Positions 40,123 through 47,974 of a stretch of 64,000 nucleotides of DNA are shown here, piece after piece (position 1 is the first letter of the stretch; every line of letters begins with the position of its first letter). The translations under genes and the position numbers were made by a program. The notes under the pieces were generated by a model, which was not told the origin of the DNA, made no database searches, and saw only the letters and a program-made list of their open reading frames with translations. Source of the stretch: CAVTYH01 sp963773875 (GTDB lineage: Bacteria > Planctomycetota > Planctomycetia > Pirellulales > JADZDJ01); the NCBI GenBank assembly GCA_963773875.1, contig CAVZCV010000019.1, forward strand, positions 333,341-397,340, read 5' to 3'.

Positions 40123-40514
40123 TTCTCCGTGTGCTGAGATTGCATCGACTTATCGCGCTCGTGCATGAGCTCGATCACTTCGTCGAGCGAAATATTCATC
40201 TGCCGCGCTTCCGCCAGCAGCGAGTCGACACGGCGGCTCACAATTTTCAATCGCTCCCGCCGACCAAGCCGTGATCCGCCGCTAGAAACGTACGTGCCCG
40301 TCGTTCGACGCTTGACGACGATGCCGGCCAGCTCCAACTCGCGATAGGCGCGCGCGACTGTATTGGGATTCACGAGCAACTTTTCCGCGAGCATGCGGAT
40401 GGCCGGCAATTCGGCGCCGTCCGCAAGATTGCCCGATGACACCAAGTATTTCACCTGGTTCACAATCTGCAGATAAATCGGTACGCCATCGGTTGGCGAG
40501 ATGTGAAGTTGCAT
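40119..40514 (-). CDS. GntR-family regulator, YtrA subfamily
   Basis: 131 residues from the Met of MQLHISPTDGVPIYLQIVNQV. The winged helix covers about 10-75 (ELPAIRMLAEKLLVNPNTVARAYRELELAGIVVKRRTTGTYV), followed by a short helical tail of about 45 residues in place of a ligand-binding domain, as in YtrA. Such regulators usually repress the ABC operon they head, as arranged here. The longer frame upstream to 40571 crosses the operator and is not favoured. Confidence 0.93.
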   Translation of the reverse strand: MQLHISPTDGVPIYLQIVNQVKYLVSSGNLADGAELPAIRMLAEKLLVNPNTVARAYRELELAGIVVKRRTTGTYVSSGGSRLGRRERLKIVSRRVDSLLAEARQMNISLDEVIELMHERDKSMQSQHTEK

Positions 40515-40527
40515 AGCCCTCGCTCGC

Positions 40528-40547
40528 TGTATTAACGTATTAATACA
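40528..40547 (-). promoter_or_regulatory. YtrA-type operator overlapping the ABC operon promoter
   Basis: TGTATTA (40528-40534), six-base centre ACGTAT, TAATACA (40541-40547): a 20-bp interrupted palindrome 14 bp before the regulator start. Its AT-rich core includes TATTAAT, which could serve as a -10 box, so binding would block transcription. Confidence 0.65.
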
Positions 40548-40601
40548 ATAAGCGCTCGGGCATGTCAACAATTTGCGTGCAGAAGATCGCTCGTCGATAA
40601 A

Positions 40602-41563
40602 TTACGCGGCAATTCGCAAACGCCGTGTGTCGCGACGCAGCAGCCGCTCAAAGGCATTGCAGACGGCGTCCAACTTCGGCCAGGACCCACCGCCGCCGAG
40701 AAATTGGCCGCCCCAGGGGCGAGTTCGCACCGGATCGCCAGGACCAAAGATGCCCAGCGTCGGCACGCCCACCGCTGCGGCCATGTGCATGGGACCGGAG
40801 TCGTTGGCCACCACCGCTTCCGCGCACGCCATGACGGCAGCATATGTGCTCAGCGATATTCCGCGCAGAACCGTCGTGTGGGCCAGAAATGGTTCGCAGC
40901 GATCTTCTTCTCCGGGGCCGGGGCACATGACGATCGTGCGCCCCGTGGCAGCCTGCTGGCGGCAGAACTCAACAAATTTCGGCCATTGTTTCGATTGGCC
41001 GTTGATCATGCCGACGGCCATCGGGCAGACCACCGTGAATGGCCCGCGAATGCGCGCTTGCGCCAGCGCCTTTGCAGCAGCCACGCGCGTTGCATTGGAA
41101 ATTGGAAACTGAATTTGGCTCGGCGGCCGGTCGGGCCACGGCGCACGTGCCGGTCCCCAGCACGCGGCAGCTGCCTGGCCCAAGCGCCAAAAATGCTCGA
41201 CTTCATGCAGCCCCGGCGCCTTCACGAGTGAGGCGTGCAACAGCGGTCGACGCCAATCGGCGCGGAATCCAACGGTGCGAATTCCGGCGATCCGCATCGC
41301 CAGTGCGCTGGAAAGCGAATTTGTGAACAGCACTCCATGCTCGCTGCGCAAGGTGGCCAACACGCGTCCGGCTGGAAAAACTCCTTTGGGCATTTGCGTG
41401 ACCGGAATGTCAAAGCCAGCCAGAAGTTCTTTCGCCCAAGCGCGGCCGACCTGCGCAGCACAAAGCCGGCGCGCTGCAACTGCTCGAGCGTCGGCAGCGC
41501 CATCATCACGTCGCCAACCCAATTGGGCAGGCGCACGGCTAGTAACTGGCCATTGGAATCCAC
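40602..41563 (-). CDS. Glycosyltransferase family 9 (heptosyltransferase II-like; one frame break)
   Basis: The N terminus MDSNGQLLAVRLPNWVGDVMMALPTLEQL is in one frame from 41563. Near 41460 the frame shifts by one base and continues CAAQVGRAWAKELLAGFDIPV to 40602, giving about 320 residues. GT9 marks are LPNWVGDVMMALP, the middle VVCPMAVGMINGQSKQWP, and the nucleotide-sugar loop ANDSGPMHMAAAVGVPTLGIFGPGDP-like near 245-270. It would add a heptose or similar sugar to lipopolysaccharide core on the cytoplasmic face. No other LPS genes are close. It is upstream of the GntR operon but separated from it by the operator region. Confidence 0.85.
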
Positions 41564-42044
41564 GAATTCACCCTTCTTGCCCCAGGGTGTTCAGGCAGTC
41601 GCTCGCACGAGGGGATAAGTTGCGACCGCTGCTGCCAGGTGAGGTGGGCACTCTGCTCGCAAAATCGAAAGCAGAGCGTGCGGATTTTGGTGGGTACTCG
41701 GATTCGAGGAACTCGATTTCCGAATCATCCGCACAGAGAGAAAGATCGGCACGACGGATGTAATTCGAACAGCCCGACCGTCCGTCAAAAACCGAGTCTT
41801 CCACACGCCTGACACTACAACCGATACAGGCGGTGCGCGTGGAAGCGGTGGGTGGCCCAGCTGAGGCGGGCCAAGTCGTGCGGATGGAATAATCGCTACT
41901 GCCGCTACTGCTTCGTTCTTGGTTTCGCCTGTTTCGCGGCAACCATGCGGGAAAGTGGCCTCAATTATCCGTCCATTTGCCAATCGCCTTGCTAGCGATA
42001 ACAATTCGAACTGTCGCCCATGCTATCACCACGCAGTAGCTCCG
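41564..42044. other. 480-bp region between waaF-like gene and panB
   Basis: No convincing gene. A short inverted repeat, TGGCCC with GGGCCA around 41850-41870, is the only structure noticed. It resembles the small palindromes seen elsewhere in the window. Minus-strand frames here have low-complexity translations. Confidence 0.45.
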
Positions 42045-42848
42045 ATGCAAAAGTCTGACGCCCCACGCATTACGGTTCCCGCCTTCGCCGCCATGAAAGC
42101 CGCTGGCCGGAAGATCACCATGCTGACGGCCTACGATCACACGATGGCCGCCATGATCGACGCCATCGGCATCGAAGGCATTTTGGTGGGCGACAGCATG
42201 TCGATGGTCGTGCAGGGGCATCCGAACACGTTGCCCGTCACTCTCGACGAGATGATTTATCACGCCGAGATGGTGGGCCGCGCGGTGCAGCATGCCCTCG
42301 TCGTGGTCGACATGCCGTTCCCGAGCTACCACCTTGGCGTGTACAAGGCCATCGAAAATGCCGGACGCATTCTCAAAGAAACGCGCTGCCAGGCGGTGAA
42401 ACTCGAAGGGGGCGCCGATCAGGCCGATGTCATCCGCGGCCTGGTCGCGTCTAGCATTCCGGTCATGGCACACGTTGGTTTGCGTCCGCAAAGCGTCCAC
42501 GTGCTGGGCGGTTACAAAGTGCAGCGCGATGAAGCCAAGCTGCTCAACGACGCCAAAGCGGCGGAAGAAGCCGGCGCGTTCGCAATCGTACTGGAATGCA
42601 TTCCCGCGACTCTCGCGGCGAAGATTACGCGCTCGCTGCAGATCCCCACGATCGGCATCGGCGCCGGCGCAGATTGCAATGGCCAAGTTCTGGTGATCAA
42701 CGATTTGCTCGGCATCACCAGCGGCTACGTGCCGAAGTTCGTCAAAGCCTACGCCGATTTGAAATCCACCATCGGCGACGCCGTAACCCGCTTCCGCGAA
42801 GACGTCCGCGGCGGCCGCTTCCCCGGGCCAGAGCAGATGTTTAAATAA
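42045..42848 (+). CDS. panB: 3-methyl-2-oxobutanoate hydroxymethyltransferase
   Basis: 267 residues from the Met of MQKSDAPRITVPAFAAMK; the frame upstream of it has no protein character. PanB marks include MLTAYDHTMA, the metal-binding Asp in LVGDSMSMVVQG and VVDMPFPSYHLG, VKLEGGADQ, HVGLRPQSVH and the catalytic Glu in ECIPATLAAKITR. It transfers a hydroxymethyl group from methylene-tetrahydrofolate to 3-methyl-2-oxobutanoate, the first step toward pantothenate and coenzyme A. It stands alone; panC and panD are not in the window. Confidence 0.96.
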   Translation: MQKSDAPRITVPAFAAMKAAGRKITMLTAYDHTMAAMIDAIGIEGILVGDSMSMVVQGHPNTLPVTLDEMIYHAEMVGRAVQHALVVVDMPFPSYHLGVYKAIENAGRILKETRCQAVKLEGGADQADVIRGLVASSIPVMAHVGLRPQSVHVLGGYKVQRDEAKLLNDAKAAEEAGAFAIVLECIPATLAAKITRSLQIPTIGIGAGADCNGQVLVINDLLGITSGYVPKFVKAYADLKSTIGDAVTRFREDVRGGRFPGPEQMFK

Positions 42849-42941
42849 CTGGCCCGTTTCGCCGCGACGTCTTTTGCTGCTCCTTCGTCGTCATCTTCAT
42901 GTCGTCGTGGTACGTTCTGCGGCTTTTTCCTCCCACGATAC

Positions 42942-43148
42942 TCAGGTCTGCACCGGAGCATGATGCAGGACGATCAATTCGTCGGCCCGCAGCGGAAGCA
43001 TCGCATAGGTTCTCCCCTGGTCGTCGGAGAACTCAATTTCAAAAACCCCGGGCGCCAAAATTTCGACCACCGTGCCAACTTGTCCTCGAACCAAGCCCGC
43101 ATCCGGCACGTCGTGCACCAGCGCGACCAAATCCAAGAGTTGCACCAA
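42942..43148 (-). CDS. DUF4926 protein (second copy)
   Basis: A 68-residue protein beginning MVQLLDLVALVHDVPDAGLVRGQVGTVVEIL and continuing with FEIEFSDDQGRTYAMLPLRADELI. It is a small beta-rich KOW/SH3-like fold by pattern. A clear paralogue is encoded 18 bp upstream on the same strand. DUF4926 proteins often stand beside DUF6883 genes, as here. The role is unknown; a toxin-antitoxin or defence-associated function is a guess from size and neighbourhood. Confidence 0.82.
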   Translation of the reverse strand: MVQLLDLVALVHDVPDAGLVRGQVGTVVEILAPGVFEIEFSDDQGRTYAMLPLRADELIVLHHAPVQT

Positions 43149-43166
43149 TTTATTCCTTGTGCCTAC

Positions 43167-43388
43167 TTAGCCGACGGCGCGAGCATGCGCGATTTCACGA
43201 GGTTCGACGGGCCGCAACTGACTGGCGCTTAACGAAACGACTGCCAAAGTCTCGCCTTCCAGCGTCATAAACTCGACCTCGTAACCCGCATCGCCATGCA
43301 CTAGGACAATCGTGCCAATGTCGCCCGCACTGAGCCCATGCTCTGGCAAATCGACGGTTAGCACGGCCGATTCAAGTTCCTTCATCAT
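43167..43388 (-). CDS. DUF4926 protein (first copy)
   Basis: 73 residues: ESAVLTVDLPEHGLSAGDIGTIVLVHGDAGYEVEFMTLEGETLAVVSLSASQLRPV. The GLxxGDIGTIVxVH pattern and EVEFxTLEGET align with the neighbouring copy (GLVRGQVGTVVEIL, EIEFSDDQGRT), showing a tandem duplication that has diverged strongly. It lies 10 bp after the DUF6883 gene, so all three small genes look like one transcript. Confidence 0.82.
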   Translation of the reverse strand: MMKELESAVLTVDLPEHGLSAGDIGTIVLVHGDAGYEVEFMTLEGETLAVVSLSASQLRPVEPREIAHARAVG

Positions 43389-43398
43389 GGCATGCTTC

Positions 43399-43743
43399 CT
43401 AGATCCGATGTTTTAAAGGATAGGCTGTCACAAACTGTATGTTGGTTTCACTGGAACGTTGAAACCAGACAGACCGAACAAGCGGCGCTCGCCCGTCAGG
43501 CATCTGCATTATACCCTCAATGATAAATCGCGTTCCAAACGGGGAGGCTTCCATTTTTGAAACGGCATGCTGTTGAGCATGCTGGCGAAGCGAGTCGGCC
43601 ATTTCCTGCCAGTTTTCAACCACCCACCCGAATCGCCGGAAAAACGCTGCTTTATGGCGACCTTCAAAATGCGTTTCGCTGAGCAAATAATCGACGATCT
43701 TCGCCCGAGGTATAACGGCGTTTTCTGCATCGGGAAGTTTCAT
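43399..43743 (-). CDS. DUF6883 protein
   Basis: 114 residues starting MKLPDAENAVIPRAKIVDYLLS, with HFEGRHKAAFFRRFGW, a helical middle and SPFGTRFIIEGIMQMPDGRAPLVRSVWF. This pattern (N-terminal KLPN/DAENAVIxxxKLxxYLL, GxxKAxFFxxxGF) is that of DUF6883, often found as a stand-alone protein or as a domain in polymorphic toxins. The ATG overlaps the TGA of a methylase remnant (ATGA). The function is unproven. It precedes two DUF4926 genes. Confidence 0.8.
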   Translation of the reverse strand: MKLPDAENAVIPRAKIVDYLLSETHFEGRHKAAFFRRFGWVVENWQEMADSLRQHAQQHAVSKMEASPFGTRFIIEGIMQMPDGRAPLVRSVWFQRSSETNIQFVTAYPLKHRI

Positions 43744-43835
43744 GAGGTGGTAGATTTCTCGACGAGGCGGATTTCGTCGGCCCTCAGACCGTAGAGCTGA
43801 TAGACGAGCTGATCGATTTGTTGATCGGTGGCCAA
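43740..43835 (-). pseudogene. C-terminal scrap of an N6 DNA methylase/type IIG restriction enzyme
   Basis: The minus-strand frame ending at TGA 43742-43740 reads TDQQIDQLVYQLYGLRADEI and then RLVEKSTTS. The pattern IDxLVYxLYGLxxEEIxxVE is the usual last segment of Eco57I-like and PglX-like methylases. No catalytic NPPY region or SAM motif is found upstream, so only about 30 codons of the gene remain. It still overlaps the next gene start in the way an intact operon would. Confidence 0.65.
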
Positions 43836-43996
43836 TCTGCCCCCTTTGTGCCCTTCGTGTCGTCGTGGTAAATCTGCCGCTTTTTTTACCACAACGGCTG
43901 TCGATGTGCATCGGTCATCGTGCGGATCGTGACTCCTGCCAAACGAGCGTGCCGTGGTTTCCAGTCGCCGACCTTCTTACCACGACGGCACGACGG

Positions 43997-44232
43997 TCAC
44001 AACGATTTCGAATGTTGTTCGGCCGCGCGCTCGAGATTCAGCACCAAGAGCCGCGAGAGGAGTTCGTCGTCACTCAGATCGACCGGCCAGCCGTAGGCGG
44101 CGAACACCGCGGCGTCGAGTTTCTGATGTGCAAGGTCTAGCCAGGTGGGCCGCTGGTTGTAAAGATTCGTCAGCGTCCGCTTCGCCAGTTGCTTCGCGCA
44201 CTCTTCATCACGCGGCGCGAGCCGCGGATAAC
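43997..44232 (-). pseudogene. C-terminal scrap of an MmeI-like DNA methyltransferase
   Basis: The frame reads RTLTNLYNQRPTWLDLAHQ, KLDAAVFAAYGWPVDLSDDE and LLSRLLVLNLERAAEQ, the standard ending of large class I DNA methyltransferases of defence systems (MmeI/type IIG type). Only about 75 codons resemble the family. Upstream the sequence runs into a palindromic repeat at 44265-44321. The rest of the gene is gone from the window, so this is a relic. Confidence 0.7.
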
Positions 44233-44264
44233 GCACCGTTCCAATGCCGCCTCCCGTCCGGGTA

Positions 44265-44321
44265 CCACTGGCTGTGCCAGTGTTTCTTGGCGATCGGGAG
44301 GAGCGCTGGCATAGCCAGTGG
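44265..44321. repeat. REP-like inverted repeat
   Basis: CCACTGGCTGTGCCAG (44265-44280) pairs with CTGGCATAGCCAGTGG (44306-44321), with one G-T mismatch out of 16, around a 25-nt loop. It sits at the broken edge of the methyltransferase remnant. Confidence 0.75.
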
Positions 44322-44343
44322 ACCCCAGCGTAAAAGGGACAGC

Positions 44344-46989
44344 TTATCGCCTTAACCGGAGAAAGAAGGGTAGGCAAATTCCGCAGATCATTGCCAACAC
44401 AAATGCCTTTGGCTCCGGTACCGCGATCACAGATCCGCTCCCTAGGCTGGCGATCGAATCGAGCAGCATCTGAATATCGCTGTTGGTTAGGGCACCGGAA
44501 TGATTAAGATCGCCGATGGCAAGTATATTGGCATCGGAAAGGAAGTACTGAGCTCTGTAAACATTTAGATCGGTAAGTGCGCTGAGCATCGCGGGAATGT
44601 CGTCACTGGTAAGCACGCCATTTTGATCGAAATCGCCTGGCAACACACTGACAACGGAAATTATCCCATCCGTATATAGCCGAGTGGTACTCCAAGCCAG
44701 TGATCCACTGAGCGCCGGCAGCTGCACCGAGACAAATGTGCCGCTGCGACTACCCCAATCGAGAATGTCGAAGCCTGAACCACACGCTGGTACGAATCCG
44801 GCAAGTAAGGTTAGTTGCAGCGTTCCTCCGAGTGAAGCTTGGGAGCCAATCAGCATGCGATCAAAGCTGGAGGCGCTCGCGATCTCGATCGTTAATTTTC
44901 CAGTGCTCGATTGCGTGTAATCTCCGGTAACGCTGAGCACTCCAGGAGAACTGCCTGGAGCCACCACACCGCGGTTGGTGACACTACTATCTATTACGCC
45001 CGGCCCTCCGGTGAGTGTGCCATTCGACCAAATGGTTACTGTAGTGGCGGCCACTTTGCCGCCATCTTTAATATTTAGTGTGCCCCACAGCACGGAAGAC
45101 GAACTGCTGAAGCCGATAGATAGGTCACCGCTAATATTCCAGGTTGAATCGGTGCCGCCGACGGTTGCCATGCCATGAGAATTCGCTGTGGCCCCAATAA
45201 AGCACGGAGCACTACTGGTAACGCTACCGCCGTCAGCAATTGTCAGCTCGCCTATGCCGGAATTGCCGACGACGAGGCCGGCGTTCATCCAGATTGAATT
45301 GGAGCCTGTAACGGTGACCACGCCGTGCGAAGAAAATACGCTTCTCCCTATGTAGCTCATCGAGCTTTGCATTGTCGCGCCATTGCTAACATTCACAGTT
45401 CCCTTGCCATAACCACCGACCGTGAGACCGGCTGTGCTTGTCCAACTCGATCCGGCGCCCTTTAAGTCGACCGTGCCATCCGACACGTCGTCGACCCCGA
45501 CATTTGAAAACGAGTTACTAATTACGGTGCCGCCGTCCTCAATTGTGAGCTTGCCCGTACCCTGATTGGCGACGGTGAGGCTGCTGCTAGTCCAGATCGA
45601 ACCGGCACCTGTGATATTGACTGTGCCGTGCGATTGGCTAGTCGACCCAATCATCCCCGATAAGTTTGACACTGTGGCCCCGCCGCTGACGCTCATTATT
45701 CCAGTTCCGCCACTTCCGACATCAAGATTGCCACTATTGGTCCATTTCGATCCAACTCCTTGAATAGTAACTGTACCCTGTGAATTGCTATTATTTCCGA
45801 TATTGCTATTCGTACTACTAGCGGCATTGCTGATAACGCTGCCGCCGTCGGTAATCGTCAACATTCCTACACCGATATAACCAATAGAGAGACCTTTGTT
45901 AGTCCAAGTCGAATTGGCACCAGTCACAGTGACGGTGCCTGTCGATTTCTCATCCCACCCAATATCGCACACCGGATTGTTCTTGGTTACCTTGCCGCCG
46001 TCCGAGATAATAAGTGTTCCATCGCCATTGCCGCCAACATGGAAATTGCCTTCGATATCCCAATTCGAACCAATACCGCTAACGGTGACAACGCCCTTTG
46101 AGCCAGCCTTGTTCGCAATGTAGACCGCCCCGTTATTGACCACGCTGCCGCCGTCTTCAATTGTCAGCATGCCGGTGCCCGATTCGCCGATGGAAAAGTC
46201 TTTGCTGCTGGTCCAAAGCGAGTCGGTCCCAGCGACAGTCGCAGTTCCGTGCGATCCGCTGGTTGTTCCAAGAAACCCTCCATTCGTGTTGACCACCTTG
46301 CCGCCGTTCTGAACCATTAGCATCCCGGTACCGGAGTTGCCGACCGTCAGCGCGCCGTTAGTCCATGTCGAGCCAGCGCCGATGACAAAGACCGTGCCTT
46401 GTGACGTATTATTAAACCCAATAACGCCGGCGTTATTGCTGACACTTCCACCATTCGCAATGTTCAGCGCTGCGATCCCAGACAAGCCAACGTCGAGCTC
46501 CCCAGTGTTGGTCCAGATGGCACCGGCCCCACTCACGTCGACCGTCCCGTGCGAATCTTGCAGGTTGCCAATGTGCGCCGTGCCGTCTTTGAGCGTACCA
46601 TTGGCAATTGCAAGGTTCGCATTATCGCTGCTGGCATCACCAACGGTTGAGCTAGCGCTAAACGTACTTAGTGTATATGTCTTTCCGCCAAGGGCGAAAG
46701 ACACATTGCCGTTATGAAGAAGCAACGATGAGTTGGTAACTGCATTGTCGAAGTTGACTGTATAGGTTTGACTGGCGAGGTCGAAAATGGCCCGGTCGCT
46801 ACTGCCAGGCACGAGGCCATTTTGCCAGTTGGCCGTGCTACTGAACGAGCCGCCAACTGGGTTCGTCCAATTGCGATCCGCCGGCAATGCGAACCGCGGC
46901 GAATGCGGGAATAATATGCATGCGAAGATGATTGTCCTGACTATAGAACTGCTAATGACGCACCTATAGTACAGCATTTGGTTTGCCAT
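44344..46989 (-). CDS. Secreted beta-repeat protein with dockerin-like region and PEP-CTERM anchor
   Basis: About 881 residues. After a signal region (IVRTIIFACILFPHSPRFALP) comes a run of about 15 imperfect repeats of 42-48 residues of the type SxGTVTVxGAGSxWTNxGxLxVGxSGxGxLTIxDGGxV, predicted to stack as a beta-helix. Then follows a sandwich region, a dockerin-like pair of calcium loops (GDFDQNGVLTSDDIPAMLS and GDLNHSGALTNSDIQMLLD) and the sorting tail AVPEPKAFVLAMICGICLPFFLRLRR with PEP box, helix and basic end. Such proteins are exported and processed by an exosortase (EpsH/XrtA type). It is probably a surface or matrix protein. I chose the start MANQMLYY; a longer frame reaches 47094. 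Confidence 0.82.
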   Translation of the reverse strand: MANQMLYYRCVISSSIVRTIIFACILFPHSPRFALPADRNWTNPVGGSFSSTANWQNGLVPGSSDRAIFDLASQTYTVNFDNAVTNSSLLLHNGNVSFALGGKTYTLSTFSASSTVGDASSDNANLAIANGTLKDGTAHIGNLQDSHGTVDVSGAGAIWTNTGELDVGLSGIAALNIANGGSVSNNAGVIGFNNTSQGTVFVIGAGSTWTNGALTVGNSGTGMLMVQNGGKVVNTNGGFLGTTSGSHGTATVAGTDSLWTSSKDFSIGESGTGMLTIEDGGSVVNNGAVYIANKAGSKGVVTVSGIGSNWDIEGNFHVGGNGDGTLIISDGGKVTKNNPVCDIGWDEKSTGTVTVTGANSTWTNKGLSIGYIGVGMLTITDGGSVISNAASSTNSNIGNNSNSQGTVTIQGVGSKWTNSGNLDVGSGGTGIMSVSGGATVSNLSGMIGSTSQSHGTVNITGAGSIWTSSSLTVANQGTGKLTIEDGGTVISNSFSNVGVDDVSDGTVDLKGAGSSWTSTAGLTVGGYGKGTVNVSNGATMQSSMSYIGRSVFSSHGVVTVTGSNSIWMNAGLVVGNSGIGELTIADGGSVTSSAPCFIGATANSHGMATVGGTDSTWNISGDLSIGFSSSSSVLWGTLNIKDGGKVAATTVTIWSNGTLTGGPGVIDSSVTNRGVVAPGSSPGVLSVTGDYTQSSTGKLTIEIASASSFDRMLIGSQASLGGTLQLTLLAGFVPACGSGFDILDWGSRSGTFVSVQLPALSGSLAWSTTRLYTDGIISVVSVLPGDFDQNGVLTSDDIPAMLSALTDLNVYRAQYFLSDANILAIGDLNHSGALTNSDIQMLLDSIASLGSGSVIAVPEPKAFVLAMICGICLPFFLRLRR

Positions 46990-47265
46990 TCGATCAACAA
47001 GATGTTGGCACAAGCAGCCAACGTGAATTGCCCGGAAGCGACTTCCAGCATACCGACCATTTTGGGTGGTGGCAAAGGATATTCTGAGGCTCAAGTGCGG
47101 TAAGGAAAGAAACTTCGCAGGTATTAAACTCCCTTATCGCAACAGGATATACCATATTCGCCCAGCGGCCCCGCTTTGCAGTTTTAGTCCCCGGATATGC
47201 AATTCGAGTCAGAACGACCATCTTAGCGGCCCAAAATAATTTTCCGAATGGCCCAAAAAAGGCCC
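46990..47265. other. Intergenic region upstream of the PEP-CTERM gene
   Basis: AT-richer sequence holding the promoter region of the minus-strand gene. No gene, strong hairpin or known motif is visible before the repeat element that begins at 47266. Confidence 0.4.
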
Positions 47266-47294
47266 TTGACTTCAAGACGCATGTACAGTATAGT
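47266..47294 (+). promoter_or_regulatory. Promoter of repeat element, copy B
   Basis: TTGACT and TATAGT with a 17-bp spacer. The spacer shares CATGTACA with the TGTACAC of the other two copies. Confidence 0.6.
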
Positions 47295-47800
47295 ACAAGC
47301 GAATATCGGATGGCAACTAGCAAAATGGCGGGTGTGGGCGGCTGTGCCGCAGGAAAAGAAGCCAGAAGGCAGTAGTCAGAAGACAGAAGGCCGAATACAC
47401 AGACACCAGGCACTTAGAAACAGAACCCAAGACCACCAGACACTTAGACATCTGCACGACACCCAGACACTTAAATGACACCTAGACACCAAGACCCTCA
47501 GGCACCAATCCCCCAGACCCCGACCCCCAAATATGCGAAAGAACCCATCTCAACTCGATCGAGAATTCCCGAGCTTTTTGGGGCCGAAAAACTAGGGAGG
47601 GAAATAACTGTGAAATTACTTGGAGCAAAAAATGGAAAAAGAGCTACACAGGTCGAAAAACTGCGCTGGACTTATTTCACTTCGAAACTCGATTTAGCGG
47701 ATTTGACTATGACGATGCAGGTTTTTCTCGAAGAATACGTACGCCAAACGGCCGAGTTTTTCAGCGGCCTGAAAATGCCCCTGGAATTGCCGAGGTTTTT
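47266..47800 (+). repeat. Interspersed promoter-leader-palindrome element, copy B
   Basis: Same orientation as copy A. The promoter is TTGACT (47266-47271), 17 bp, TATAGT (47289-47294). The leader peptide of copies A and C is absent. The middle (47390-47520) is packed with degenerate CAGACACTTAGACAC-type repeats. The palindrome is the GATCGAGAATTCCCGAGC region near 47556. The 3' block (47597-47690) includes GTGAAATTACTTGG and CTACACAGGTCGAAAAACTG. Here the GTG frame stays open for over 100 codons, giving MKLLGAKNGKRATQVEKLRW and onward to 47948, but its later part runs into another repeat, so its status as a gene is doubtful. Confidence 0.78.
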
Positions 47801-47891
47801 GAAAACAGCAAGTGAAGAGATAGGATTCGAACGAACGGTACGGGAAACGATTAAACTGACCGAGCAAACACGTAGTTGCACGAGTGCGCGG

Positions 47892-47920
47892 TTAGCCCCG
47901 GGCGAGTCGCCCGGGGCTAA
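47892..47920. repeat. Perfect 14-bp-arm palindrome
   Basis: TTAGCCCCGGGCGA (47892-47905), one central G, TCGCCCGGGGCTAA (47907-47920). The whole 29-bp unit is very GC-rich and lies between copy B and the DUF255 gene. It looks like a short mobile palindrome, not a terminator, since no T-run follows. Confidence 0.75.
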
Positions 47921-47974
47921 AGTTTGTGTCGTATTCGCTGACCACTGAAACCCAGACCCCCAACCCCTGAACCC

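Noticed and set aside
41591..42004. 137-codon minus-strand frame upstream of panB
   Set aside because: Low-complexity translation rich in P, S and R with no ribosome-binding site; treated as non-coding.
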